NCBI RefSeq assembly: GCF_014207435.1 | Contig: NZ_JACHGH010000001.1 | Location: 1-64,000, forward strand | Length of the DNA stretch: 64,000 nucleotides | Direction: 5' to 3' | From: Salirhabdus euzebyi | GTDB taxonomy: Bacteria > Bacillota > Bacilli > Bacillales > Alkalibacillaceae | Part shown: in pieces, positions 44,001 to 53,400 of the stretch | Layout: every line of letters begins with the position of its first letter | Numbering within the stretch: position 1 is the stretch's first letter | Made by a program: the position numbers and the translations under genes | Notes under the pieces: generated by a model | Databases searched by the model: none | What the model was told of the DNA's origin: nothing | Seen by the model: the letters and a program-made list of their open reading frames with translations, nothing else

Positions 44001-44400
44001 TGTTACACCATTTGCGTCACGAGCGCGTGATCGTGGACTGGCTGCTGTATTAGTATCGATGTTACGTTTAGGAATTGCTGATCTATCAAATAACACAGCA
44101 GCAAATAATATTGAAAAGGTAAATGAACTAGCAGAAGAAGTTATCAATGTATTTCTTAAGAGAGTGAAGAAGATGGGTATTCCTGAAAAAGCAATCCGTG
44201 ATCATCTGGAGCAGCTCTTAGAAAAATGGGAAGAGGATTCGGGTAAAAGTAAGTTGCTTTACCATAAATTCAACCCGGATAAGGAATCAAACCTTTTATA
44301 TCCAATAGGGGAAGATTCATCGAAAGGTACCTACAATACACCAAATTCTATGCGAGATGTAGAAGCAGTAGCAGGTATATATATTAGGAAGGAGGACTGA
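41035..44400 (+). CDS. drmA: DISARM helicase DrmA
   Basis: A 1121-aa SF2 helicase from GTG 41035 after AAATAAGGAGGG. Walker A is LLWFPTGGGKTEAYLGL (~430), followed by a cysteine cluster (CPWCGE...CCPNKDC) that may bind zinc, the DELH box IIQDELHLISGPLG (~692), and ASTATIKN. The C-terminal helicase half has ASNMISVGVDVPRLGLM and QSTSRVGRRHPG. This architecture is diagnostic of DrmA, the translocase that with DrmB forms the DNA-bound core of DISARM. drmB follows five bases later. The genes that usually mark class 1 (drmD, drmMI) or class 2 (drmE) are not seen beside it, although the methylase is the class 2 type. Confidence 0.92.
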   Translation: MVKSDRKVRGKLVERLSYELVGYENENEVINNTPLQKYLLGILWPMKSSVASEENEYDGVQGRDTSKEAFEAVAPLAKAMNPSAIGLSFLVDKGSPEITVDVELGMYEDIGEKNWARIPYQLKGFSIDLTKKTGKKQVESVPRKEIKEAEQKKESIQIEWIVRPYQNSYAVSLFLVNRYVQETDERDIDHKCVFQPKIKIKSKYAESFMVRNAFSNNEKVFQDEDTKSNELLYRKEGVYAVGHSIAVRWSAVNEHSLKAGVLETEVIPAHEIPMVIPPSWSEDKDGTLNMDELAKMKTAKEVETALTPLLNEYGEWIQDRWIEYEKEIEDQYKETAKQHIENCEASLKRMWNGLQKLKDNENKEILDAFLFANKVMANQRAHTEVIEKGGSLSEVKSEWRPFQIAFFLQNIEGVVDPTSKDREIADLLWFPTGGGKTEAYLGLAAFTLGYRRIKKVHGYRTDVGVSVIMRYTLRLLTIQQFQRATAMICACEEIRKENPNKWGNTRFRIGLWVGDNSVPNKFDDARKVIKAKEDAINRNTEFFPSNIKGTPIQLVACPWCGEKLVDDKKNPKVFYISYKVKDKKRRLLICCPNKDCSFHKNNSGGEGLPVLVTDEEIYRLLPDMVIGTVDKFARMPWEPQIQNLFGRVKGEVNAWGFVSHGDSRKELTNVKNVAGNTNLINREPVHPPNLIIQDELHLISGPLGTMVGLYETAVDHLSSITIDEKEFGPKVIASTATIKNAHKQISGLYTRKTQIFPSPGLTHTDSFFAKQRDLKEMPGRMYVGLFAPGRSMKTAQLRAYANLLSSITAMDFASEFDSESLDPYQTLVGYFNSIRELGGAVRLIEDDVPARMNTLQRQFNEENKFQFKKRELDRDVPELTSRLDSGKIPILLDRLMQKFSEERKLTPVDVLLASNMISVGVDVPRLGLMVVNGQPKTTAEYIQSTSRVGRRHPGLIITAYNWARPRDISHYEEFYAYHAALYRYVEPISVTPFASRARDRGLAAVLVSMLRLGIADLSNNTAANNIEKVNELAEEVINVFLKRVKKMGIPEKAIRDHLEQLLEKWEEDSGKSKLLYHKFNPDKESNLLYPIGEDSSKGTYNTPNSMRDVEAVAGIYIRKED

Positions 44401-44405
44401 TTTGA

Positions 44406-46211
44406 GTGAGTAAAAAGGTTGGCGAACTAAGACCTAGCCAATTTATCACAACCTTTGGTCCAGGATCCATTGTTGATTTGCCTGATTACTCTGTAATAAT
44501 GGGGGGAATTGACAAATGGGATAATTTTGATGTTTCAAAGGCAAAAACAATTGAAGAACCGCGCTTGAGGGAAAAATTAAAGATACAACAAATAAAATCA
44601 ATCCCAATAAGTAAAGAAAAAGAATTTGGCACGATTCCTGCATACCGTTTTCCGGAATACCATGTTTGTCCAAAGTGTAGAAAAATTGGTAAATATAGTG
44701 GTAGAGAATTTATTGAAGAAGATGGGATTTTATATTGTAAAAACCCTGACAATGAAGAGCCTTGTCCAAAAGTAAAAACTCACCCTGTGCGTTTTATCGT
44801 AACCTGTTTAAAAGGGCATATCAATGATTTTCCATGGGGACCTTATGTCCATAAAAAAGGAAAGTATGACCCGAAATCTTGTAAACTGTATTTATTAGAT
44901 GAAGGGGAGACAGGGTCTCTTAAAGACTTGGTCGTTTATTGCAAAGAGTGTGATATAAAAAGATCGATGAGTGATGGATTTTCTAATAACAAAATTCTTG
45001 GTAAATGTAGTGGGAGAAGGCCTTGGTTAAGAGATTATGAAGAGGATTGTGACAATGACAAAGAATTGTTGCTACGAGGTGCTTCAAATATTTACTTTTC
45101 TTCCATCGAGAGTTCCATTGTCCTTCCAAAGGAAATGCAGCAAGACGGCATCGAAGGTTTTATAAAAGAGAATATTGATTTTAATGATGAGGAATTAATT
45201 ACAGATCGCAGGGAATTCGATAGCTATTATAAAAGAAACCCTGATATAAACAGGCTTGGTTTGGATAAAGTATGGAAAATTGTACAAAAATTAAAAGAAA
45301 ACAGCAATGGAGACATCGACTTGAGAACCCCAGAATATCATGCGTTGTTAACGGACCACCATAATTATGAAGGGATAGATTTTGAAACGGAAGTCGTAGA
45401 CGTCCCGAAACGATTTGATAGTTTTATTTCAAACCTAGTACGTGTTAAACGTTTAAAAGAAGTCATGGTTTTAAAGGGGTTTACTAGAATCCATCCATTA
45501 CCTGATTTAACATCAAGACTGTCAGGTGAATCTGAAAATGAAAAAGAAGAGGAACAATCTTCTAATGGTACTGTAGAACTTGCCCCATTAAGTGCCACTC
45601 CACAACCATTTTTGCCAGGAGTAGAGACCTATGGGGAAGGTATCTTTTTAACTATTAGTAATGAAAAGTTAAAAAAATGGGAAAGTGAAAATAGCGATTA
45701 TGGGTTTGGAATGGAAAAAGCACATAAGAAACTATATCTAGATAGAAAAGTACCGGAAAATGAAATTCCAGCATTTCCAGGCTTAAGGTATGTGTTGCTT
45801 CATACGCTATCCCACGCATTAATCCGAGAATTAACTATGCATTCGGGTTATTCTTCATCAGCTCTTAAGGAGAGAATATACTCAGACCAAGAAAAAGGAA
45901 TGGCTGGTATTTTAATTTATACGGCTACAGTAGATTCCGAGGGTAGTTTAGGTGGGTTAGTTGAACTAGGAGAAAAGAATAAATTTGAATCAATTCTTGC
46001 CCGTGCTCTTGCTGCAGCACAATATTGCTCTGGCGATCCACAGTGTGCGGAATATGATGTAGATAAATTAATCGATATTAATGGTGCTGCTTGTCATAGC
46101 TGTATGCTAGTTGCTGAAACTTCTTGTGAAAAGTCGAACCGTTACCTTGATCGTTCCTTGTTAGTTAGGACCGTAGCAAACCAGGCGAGGGAGTTTTTTG
46201 ACATTGAATAA
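44406..46211 (+). CDS. drmB: DISARM protein DrmB (DUF1998)
   Basis: A 601-aa protein from GTG 44406, with GGAAGGAGG at the end of drmA as ribosome-binding site. The N-terminal part has paired cysteines (HVCPKCRKIG, CKNPDN). The C-terminal DUF1998 domain is clear: LLHTLSHALIREL, GGLVELG, and the zinc-binding CSGDPQCAE with CHSCMLVAETSCE. DrmB binds DrmA and is needed for DNA loading. It overlaps the drmC start region, so drmA-drmB-drmC form one translationally coupled block. Confidence 0.92.
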   Translation: MSKKVGELRPSQFITTFGPGSIVDLPDYSVIMGGIDKWDNFDVSKAKTIEEPRLREKLKIQQIKSIPISKEKEFGTIPAYRFPEYHVCPKCRKIGKYSGREFIEEDGILYCKNPDNEEPCPKVKTHPVRFIVTCLKGHINDFPWGPYVHKKGKYDPKSCKLYLLDEGETGSLKDLVVYCKECDIKRSMSDGFSNNKILGKCSGRRPWLRDYEEDCDNDKELLLRGASNIYFSSIESSIVLPKEMQQDGIEGFIKENIDFNDEELITDRREFDSYYKRNPDINRLGLDKVWKIVQKLKENSNGDIDLRTPEYHALLTDHHNYEGIDFETEVVDVPKRFDSFISNLVRVKRLKEVMVLKGFTRIHPLPDLTSRLSGESENEKEEEQSSNGTVELAPLSATPQPFLPGVETYGEGIFLTISNEKLKKWESENSDYGFGMEKAHKKLYLDRKVPENEIPAFPGLRYVLLHTLSHALIRELTMHSGYSSSALKERIYSDQEKGMAGILIYTATVDSEGSLGGLVELGEKNKFESILARALAAAQYCSGDPQCAEYDVDKLIDINGAACHSCMLVAETSCEKSNRYLDRSLLVRTVANQAREFFDIE

Positions 46212-46989
46212 GCTGTTTGATTACTTGATACACTTTGTGTCTGCTTGTTTATCATCATCAAGTAGCGAAAACCTCTATCATCAATTTGTAGACTATTTGG
46301 AGAAAAGTGAAAGCATTTATTCTTACTCTAATTGGCAAGCAACTTTAAGGTTACCTGTTGATCTTGAATTATTTGCGTTTGAAATGATTAAAGAGGCCGA
46401 AAGTAATAGTGTATCTTCAGCTCAGTTGAGAAATTATCTGGAAGTTGCATATAAAATGGCAAAGTCCCAATTGGAATCTGAACCGAGAATATTTCCAGTA
46501 TGGACCGGTCCTTTATTAGAGAAAGGTCCAATTAAGCTTAAGACTTATGAAACAGTTAAATACTTAATTGATTCTGCTGAGTCTGAAGTGTTTATAGTAG
46601 GATATAATTTCTCTTTTAAAAATGATGACATTAAGAAACTATTAAGGAGTATCGAGCAGGCGGTTGAAAGAAATTGTCGTGTTAATATTATCGTTAATAA
46701 GGTGGAATCAAATTTTAAGGAAATAATGGATCATTGGGAAAAAGAGCAATATCAATTAAATGTTTATCACTGGATAGGTTCTAAGGAAGAAGATTTTACT
46801 AGTCTTCATGCCAAGATTATAATTATTGATCAACAAAAATTGTTATTAACTTCAGCTAACTTTTCCTATCATGGCTTCCAAAAAAATATAGAAACTGGTG
46901 TGGTGATTGAAAACCATCAAATTTCTCGGGATATTTGGAACCAATATTACATGCTGATGAAAGAAAATCAAATGCGAAAAGCTTATTAA
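46204..46989 (+). CDS. drmC: DISARM phospholipase D-domain protein DrmC
   Basis: A ~261-aa protein. Two in-frame TTG codons (46198 and 46204) could start it; the second is 10 bases from GAGGGAG and gives NKLFDYLIHF. A single PLD/HKD-type motif is visible in the second half (SLHAKIIIIDQQKLLLTSANFS region: His, Lys, Asp, then SAN), so a dimer would be needed to make the active site. DrmC is part of the DISARM core, but in the studied system it is not essential for protection. The operon is interrupted after it by a hairpin at 46995. Confidence 0.88.
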   Translation: MNKLFDYLIHFVSACLSSSSSENLYHQFVDYLEKSESIYSYSNWQATLRLPVDLELFAFEMIKEAESNSVSSAQLRNYLEVAYKMAKSQLESEPRIFPVWTGPLLEKGPIKLKTYETVKYLIDSAESEVFIVGYNFSFKNDDIKKLLRSIEQAVERNCRVNIIVNKVESNFKEIMDHWEKEQYQLNVYHWIGSKEEDFTSLHAKIIIIDQQKLLLTSANFSYHGFQKNIETGVVIENHQISRDIWNQYYMLMKENQMRKAY

Positions 46990-46994
46990 ACAAC

Positions 46995-47025
46995 GTAGGC
47001 AAGAGCAAGGTTGGCTCTTGCCTAC
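46995..47025. other. Perfect 12-bp hairpin between drmC and drmMII without T-tract
   Basis: GTAGGCAAGAGC and GCTCTTGCCTAC pair perfectly around a 7-base loop. No T run follows on the plus side, so it is not a standard terminator. It may be an attenuator, an mRNA-processing or stability element, or a protein-binding palindrome controlling the methylase. Confidence 0.6.
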
Positions 47026-47087
47026 AATTGTTACAACGGATAAAATAGAGAAGATAGATTGAAAGATTAATTAAAGGAAGTATTGTT

Positions 47088-48524
47088 ATGAGAAAATTAA
47101 AAGTGCTGGATCTATTTGCGGGTGGGGGAGGCTTCTCCACTGGATTTTTACAAGCTAAAAATAGAAATATACAGTTTGATATACATCGGGCACTTGAAAT
47201 TGATGACAGTGCTTGCGATACGCTACGCAATCATATTGGATCAGACAAGGTCATACAAGGAGATATTACAGATGAGGCGATTAAATCAGAAGTAATCAGA
47301 ACTTGTAAAAATGTAGATGTCATTATTGGTGGACCGCCATGCCAAACCTTTTCATTAGCTGGTCCTGCTAGATCGGGGACAAAGGAAATGCGTGAAAAGC
47401 TAAAAGATGATCCAAGAAATACCTTATATAAACATTTTTTTGAACTTGTTAAAATAGTTAGGCCCTCATATGTTGTTTTTGAAAATGTAGAGGGAATGCT
47501 CTCCAAAAAAGTAGATGGGTATAATCAATTAAATAAAAATCAAACACAAGTAATAGAGTTAATTTGTGATGAACTAGAATCAATTGGTTATACTACTAGA
47601 ATTGAAGAAAGCATCACAGATCGATTCCAAGTTTTGAATGCAGCAGATTTTGCTGTCCCTCAATATCGTAAAAGGATTATAATTATAGCAAATCGCTTTG
47701 GAATGGATAATCCAAAGATAATAGGTGCTGGGACACTTAATAATGTAAGAGATGCTATAAGTTCTTTGCCAGTACGGTTACCTAAAATCTCCACGGCAAA
47801 ACTGGAAAACCTTAAAAACATTGAGGTTATATCGAGAAATTATAAAATGTGTTTAAAAGTATTTGTTGAAAATATTGGAGATTTGGCTTTTAAATATCCA
47901 AAAGAAAAAGATGTACTAAATACTTTACATTCCTCGTTAAAGGAAGAATATGAGCGAATAAAAGATAGGAAAACTTATAAAATTCATAATTTAAAGAAAT
48001 TTTTAGATTATTATAATGACCTGGTGAAAAAACTTGAAATAAATCAAATAGGTAATCCTTCTATAGTTAAATCACACCAATCGAGAGAACATAATTTTAG
48101 AGATATTATTATATTTATTCTAACGAAAGAAGGAAGTAATTCTGCTAGATTTATGAACCCTTTATCAGAGGATTATAATGATTTTCTAGATGAATTATAT
48201 CCATATGCAAAAAATAAACACAAAGATACCTATGTTAAACATAGCTGGAGTAGACCTTCTAACACAATTTTAGCTCATATGGAGAAAGATGGATTGAAGT
48301 TTATACATCCAGATCAACCACGAACATTTACTCCATATGAAGCTCAACTATTACAATCATTTCCCAAAGATTACATCTTTTGTGGAGGGCGAAATGCTCA
48401 GTATAGACAAATTGGTAATGCTGTACCACCAATACTAGGGAAAGCAATCGCTGAAGGGATTTTTAAATTAGAGGTTGAAAAAAGTCAAACAAAGAACCTA
48501 TTAAAAACTAACTGTGTAAGTTAA
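47088..48524 (+). CDS. drmMII: DISARM C5-cytosine methyltransferase DrmMII
   Basis: A 478-aa DNA cytosine-5 methylase. ATG follows AAAGGAAGTATTGTT. Conserved motifs: I LDLFAGGGGFSTGF (~5-18), IV GGPPCQTFSLAG with catalytic Cys (~87), VI ENVEG, VIII QYRKRI, and X YRQIGNAVPP near the C-terminus. The ~150 residues between VIII and IX hold the target-recognition region, which here is unusually lysine-rich. It protects host DNA from DISARM restriction. The presence of a C5 methylase puts the locus with class 2 DISARM. A terminator follows. Confidence 0.92.
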   Translation: MRKLKVLDLFAGGGGFSTGFLQAKNRNIQFDIHRALEIDDSACDTLRNHIGSDKVIQGDITDEAIKSEVIRTCKNVDVIIGGPPCQTFSLAGPARSGTKEMREKLKDDPRNTLYKHFFELVKIVRPSYVVFENVEGMLSKKVDGYNQLNKNQTQVIELICDELESIGYTTRIEESITDRFQVLNAADFAVPQYRKRIIIIANRFGMDNPKIIGAGTLNNVRDAISSLPVRLPKISTAKLENLKNIEVISRNYKMCLKVFVENIGDLAFKYPKEKDVLNTLHSSLKEEYERIKDRKTYKIHNLKKFLDYYNDLVKKLEINQIGNPSIVKSHQSREHNFRDIIIFILTKEGSNSARFMNPLSEDYNDFLDELYPYAKNKHKDTYVKHSWSRPSNTILAHMEKDGLKFIHPDQPRTFTPYEAQLLQSFPKDYIFCGGRNAQYRQIGNAVPPILGKAIAEGIFKLEVEKSQTKNLLKTNCVS

Positions 48525-48548
48525 TCGAACATAATGACATATTGTTTG

Positions 48549-48574
48549 GAACAGTCAATGACTGTTCTTTTTTT
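48549..48574 (+). terminator. Rho-independent terminator of drmMII
   Basis: GAACAGTCA pairs with TGACTGTTC and is followed by TTTTTTT, 25 bases after the stop codon. Confidence 0.9.
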
Positions 48575-49022
48575 GTGTAAATTAATTAAGCATTGTCATT
48601 TGTGAAAAGTGTGAATTTCCATCGATTACTTGAAATAAAGAAGGCTATTTGGTGGGGAGTGACATAAATAATCTTTGGGAGGTTAAAGTTTATCATTAAT
48701 AGGGTAGTTATTCTTTTTACTTAATTATGGATTATTGAATTATTTTAAGGAGAGGTCAACCTTTTAAAACTAATTGTGGTGGGTTTGCATACTTTTGAAT
48801 CAGGAAACACAATGGACAAATGTCTTAGTAGTATTGTAACCGTTTTAATTAGTAGTCGATAAATTAAAGGGGTTTGTCCACTTTTTGTCAATAAAGTAAT
48901 CAATACACCTTTTGAAATTCTTAAGGGAAATGGGGTTATATGTTAAAATCGATCTATGAATTAGTTTTCATAGTCCTTAGCGTGGATTTTGTGAAGAATT
49001 TTTTAATGGGAGGCTCCCCAAA
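48575..49022. other. Intergenic spacer without intact gene
   Basis: These ~450 A/T-rich bases have no plausible gene. A TTTGGTGGGGAGT-x-AATAAT stretch at ~48651-48680 resembles one at 7547-7575. A GGACAAATGTC core at 48813-48823 recalls repeat family 1, but the outer arms are missing. Confidence 0.4.
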
Positions 49023-49554
49023 ATGCAATCTCTAAAATTTGTCAATGCTAATTAAGACGGACAAGTTAAAAGAGCAGCAATGCGGACTAAAGTGGGGGAA
49101 ATTGTTGAATTACGTTACAATAAAAGTGAAGAACGAATTGAGTTTTACTATAAGGATGGTTTTTTGGTTCTACTAAATCAAAGAAAAATATTGAAGGATA
49201 TGCTGTAGTAAAAAAGGTAGAATCATTATTTAAAGGTTATCATTTTACTTTAAAATATCTTCCCGATCTAACCCCAAAAAATTATTACGAAATGCAAAGG
49301 GAAGAAAACCCTAAGGAATGGGAAGTAAGGTTTAAGGAGTGGCTATGTGACGAGGAAAGATGGATAATTAATACAGCAATACCCGAATTATAGGAAAAGC
49401 CATCTTTAAAAATTGGGGATAATATAAGAGCTTACTTAAATGTTAGAATAGATCGTTTGAATAAAATATTTGGAGTGTATATTAGATGTAAGCGATGTAA
49501 TGGAACAGGTAGATACAGTTTTTCACTCAGGGAAAGATTTGTTGGGAGGTAAAG
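49023..49554 (+). pseudogene. Broken hypothetical gene with zinc-ribbon-like end
   Basis: ATG 49023 after GGGAGGCTCCCC begins QSLKFVNAN, then a TAA. The frame continues DGQVKRAAMRTKVGEIVELR...YYKDGFLVLL, shifts at ~49170 to KSKKNIEGYAVVKKVES...NTAIPEL, has another stop at 49391, and goes on to VYIRCKRCNGTGRYSF. At least three lesions show a dead gene of ~170 codons. The C-terminal CKRCNGTG is a DnaJ-type half zinc finger. The family is unknown. Confidence 0.7.
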
Positions 49555-49571
49555 GTGTGAAGTATTAAAAA

Positions 49572-49766
49572 GTCAAAAAAGAATCAACATGAAAGCACAT
49601 TGAAAGCATTCTTTTAAAAATATTTGAAGAAGACCGAAAATTTGAACGCTTAATTTTCTTGGGGATTCCTGGGGAAAGTTTTTTAGCTGGAAAAGATTCC
49701 TTTACGCGTATGAAATTTTCATTGCAAGAACAACTCGCATTTAAAGAAATGGTTTTGTCTTTATAA
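49572..49766 (+). pseudogene. 3' gene fragment
   Basis: An open stretch ends ...SILLKIFEEDRKFERLIFLGIPGESFLAG and KDSFTRMKFSLQEQLAFKEMV before TAA 49764. In-frame stops and no start codon lie upstream. It looks like the end of a deleted gene and is followed by its own terminator. Confidence 0.5.
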
Positions 49767-49782
49767 GCGATAACGATCAATG

Positions 49783-49822
49783 AAAAGCACAGTAAACATA
49801 TTAGACGTTTATTGTGCTTTTT
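49783..49822 (+). terminator. Terminator-like hairpin
   Basis: AAAGCACAGTAAAC pairs with GTTTATTGTGCTTT (one mismatch), followed by TT. It is probably left from the deleted gene at 49572 and insulates the BREX operon. Confidence 0.75.
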
Positions 49823-49945
49823 GGATTAGTGCGTTTTTTCTTTAACAAAATATAACAGTGTTTCATGCCTTAATATTAATGCTAAATTGCCCTTAATTTG
49901 TTATAGTGTAATTAGAAAAATTTTACTATTATGTAGGTGAATTCT

Positions 49946-50404
49946 ATGAAAGAACATTTAGTATTTTCTATTAAAGAAGAGTTAAAGATGATTAGCAAGA
50001 GAAGACATCAGCTTATTTTAATCATTAATCATAAATGGAAAGACTTAAGCTTTTTAGATGAGAAGCTTGCCTTACCTCAGCTAAATATAAATTTAGAACT
50101 AAGTACACTTTTAAAAGATATCCCTATTAACAAAAGACATAGGAGAGTTGTGACTTTTTTAAAAGACGTGGTTAAACAAAACGCTATAGAAAACACTATT
50201 ATATTAGACCATATTGAAGTATTATTTGACCCACAATTGAAGCAAGATCCCTTGAAATTATTTGAGGATATCAGTAGGAATTACATACTAATAGTTAACT
50301 GGAAAGGTGACATCATTAACAATAAACTTACATATGCTCAACACGAGCATATAGAGTTTCACTCATACGATGAATATGATGCAGTTGCTATAAATTTTGA
50401 TTAA
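49946..50404 (+). CDS. brxF: BREX type 3 protein BrxF
   Basis: A 152-aa protein from ATG 49946, six bases after AGGTGA; GTG 49937 is the alternative. The features fit BrxF, a small ATPase-like protein that opens type 3 BREX operons: HQLILIINHKW near the N-terminus, TIILDHIEVLFDP (Walker B-like) in the middle, and YILIVNWKGDI. A classical Walker A is not evident. The assignment rests mainly on size and position directly upstream of brxC (21 bases). Confidence 0.8.
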   Translation: MKEHLVFSIKEELKMISKRRHQLILIINHKWKDLSFLDEKLALPQLNINLELSTLLKDIPINKRHRRVVTFLKDVVKQNAIENTIILDHIEVLFDPQLKQDPLKLFEDISRNYILIVNWKGDIINNKLTYAQHEHIEFHSYDEYDAVAINFD

Positions 50405-50425
50405 TTAATTATAGGGGGAGTTCTA

Positions 50426-53400
50426 ATGAAGTATCGTGATTTAATTCATTTTGAGCCGATTGAATCTGTTGTTCAGCTTACAGACGCAAATGAAAAGGAA
50501 AATGCTTTCAAATTATTAGATACATACGTCATTTCAAATCGTATGGCGGAAATTTTAGATGAACTTGTATTCGAGCAGCTACAATTCAACAGACCTGCAG
50601 ATAATAAAGGTCTTTTAATTGTTGGTAATTACGGTACTGGTAAATCACATTTAATGAGTGTGATTTCAACAATTGCAGAGTTAGATGGTGCAAGTGAAAG
50701 GATCAATAATGACAAGGTAGCTAATAAGGCGAAAGAAATTGAAGGCAAATTCAAGGTTATTCGTACTGAAATAGGAAGTGTACAAACATCTTTTAGAGAT
50801 ATTATATGTGGTGCTATTGAAGATGGTTTAGATGACTTAGGAGTATCTTATTCATTTCCTTCAGCCGACCAAATCAGAAACAACAAAGATGCATTGATTG
50901 AAATGATGACAGCGTTCCATGATGTTTATCCTAATCATGGGTTGCTATTAGTAGTGGATGAATTATTGGATTACTTACGAGGTAGAAAAGAACAAGAACT
51001 TTATTTAGATTTGGGCTTTTTACGTGAGATAGGCGAAATTTGTAGCAAGACTAAGTTTCGCTTCATTGCTGGGGTTCAGGAGATGCTCTTTGATAACCCT
51101 AAATTTCAATTCGTTGCAGAGCAACTTCGTCGTGTTCGAGAGAGATTTGAACAAGTTCGAATCATTAGAGAAGACATCGCTTTCGTTGTCTCTCAACGTC
51201 TCTTGAAAAAGGATGACAAACAAAGAGCGCTAATTCGGGAGCACTTACAAAAGTTCACAAGCTTATATGACCGTCTAGGAGAAGAGTTAGAACAGTATGT
51301 AAGTATGTTTCCAATTCACCCTGCTTATCTGTCAACTTTCGAAAATGTGACCATAACTGAAAAACGTGTCATTTTAAAGACGCTTAGTAATGAGATGCGA
51401 AAAATTATGGATGAAGATGTTCCGGACGAAGAACCTGGTTTAATTTCATTTGATAGTTATTGGCCATACATTGAGAATGATCCATCTTTAAAAAGTAATC
51501 CTGATATTCGTGAGGTCATGTCTAAAGCAAAAATTTTGCAAGACCGAATTCAAAATGCTTTTACTAAACCAGTCTATAAGCCAATGGCGAAAAGAATTGT
51601 TCAGGCTTTAGCTGTGTTTAGATTAACTACGGATGAAATCTATGCTCAAGTTGGTTTAACACCAGAAGAACTAAAAGACAATCTGTTCCTACATATTATA
51701 ATGTTAGACGATGATGATGCCGCAGATTTCTTAAAGACAACAATTGAGTCGGTTCTAAGAGAAATACAAAAAACAGTTAGCTTTCAATATATTTCAACAA
51801 ATGAATCAAACGGTCAGTACTTTATGGATATAAAAAAAGATGTTGCTGTTGATGACCTTATTGAACAAAAAGCAGAGAGCTTAGTTGATGATCAATTGGA
51901 TCGATACTATTTCGAGGCATTAAAGCTAGCTACTCAAGTTGCTGAGAATACGTATGTTACGAATTATCGAATCTGGTTACATGAACTCCCTTGGCAAGAA
52001 CGTAAAGTAACAAGACAAGGGTATATTTTCTTTGGGGCACCTAATGAACGTTCAACAGCGCAGCCTCCAAGAGACTTTTACATTTACTTGTTACAACCGT
52101 TTTCACCACCAAAATTTAAAGACGAGCAAAAGGCAGATGAAGTGTTCTTTAAATTAGTGGATAAAGATGAAAAGTTTATGAGAGCTCTTAGTTTATATGC
52201 TGGTGCAAAAGAAATGGCAACTACTGCTTCCAGTAGTACAAAAAGCCTCTATGAATCCAAAGCGGAAGGGTACCTAAGGGAATTAGTTAAATGGTTAAGA
52301 GAAAATTTAACGACTGCTTTCGAATTAGCCTATAAAGGGAAAACGGATCGTGTAGCCGAATATGGAATGTTTATTCCACCAGGTGCGAGTGTGAGGGAGA
52401 TTGTTGATTCTGTATCATCGGAATGTTTAAGTCAATGGTTTGAAGAAAAGTATTCTGACTATCCTTCCTTTAGTAAGCTTCAATCACTATTGACGAGAGA
52501 AAATTTTCCTACTTATGTGCAAGATGCATTAAAAAATCTAGCTGGTGCAAACACAAGGCAAGGACAAGCGATTTTAAATGGACTTGTGCTACTTGATGAA
52601 CAAGGAAAGGTGAATGTCCGCCAATCAGGGTATGCTAAATGGGTGATTGAAAAATTAGATGAAAAGGCTCAAGGACAAGTTGTAAACCAATCAGAGTTCA
52701 TCGAGGATGTTTTTACCAGTCAAGGAACAGAAGACATAAGATTGACTAAACAATTTAAAATGGAACCTGAAATATTTACGGTAATTTTAGGAGCATTGGT
52801 ACAAAGTGGGGAAATCGTAATTACAATTGACGGTAAAACTTATGATGCGATGAACTTTGATCAATTACTAAGAGTGTCACAGCAAGATTTTGTTCATTTC
52901 AGCCATATAAAGAAACCAAGCGGTCTACCACTACCAGCAATTAGAGCAATTTTTAGAATGTTTGATATTGGTGAAGCTTTTCTTCAAGATAAATCTTTAG
53001 ACATGGGTATTGGACAAATGAACTCAAAAGCTCGTTCAATATTAAGTGACACTGTAAAGATGATAAACGATGTTAAAACTGGCTTTCCTATTTGGGAAGG
53101 TACAGTGTTATCAAGTGTTGAAATTCAAGAACATCGTGATAAACTTACACAATTTAAAGAGTTCTTAGAAGGGTTACAAGTATTCAATACGCCTGCTAAA
53201 TTACACAACTTAAAATATACTGTTGAGGAAATTGAAAAACAGGAAGAATCATTAACCTTCCTTAATAAATTAACAAAGCTAAAAGAGAGAGCAGCTGAAT
53301 TTACAAATAAAGCAACTTACCTCACAAGTGCACAACACCACTTACCATTAGGTCACGAGTGGCAGGACGATGTGGAATTAGCTCTTACGGACTTGCTGCA

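Noticed and set aside
49565-49780. 71-codon open frame on the minus strand opposite the gene fragment at 49572
   Set aside because: The plus-strand reading has better residue composition and ends at a stop followed by a terminator; the minus frame has no ribosome-binding site.
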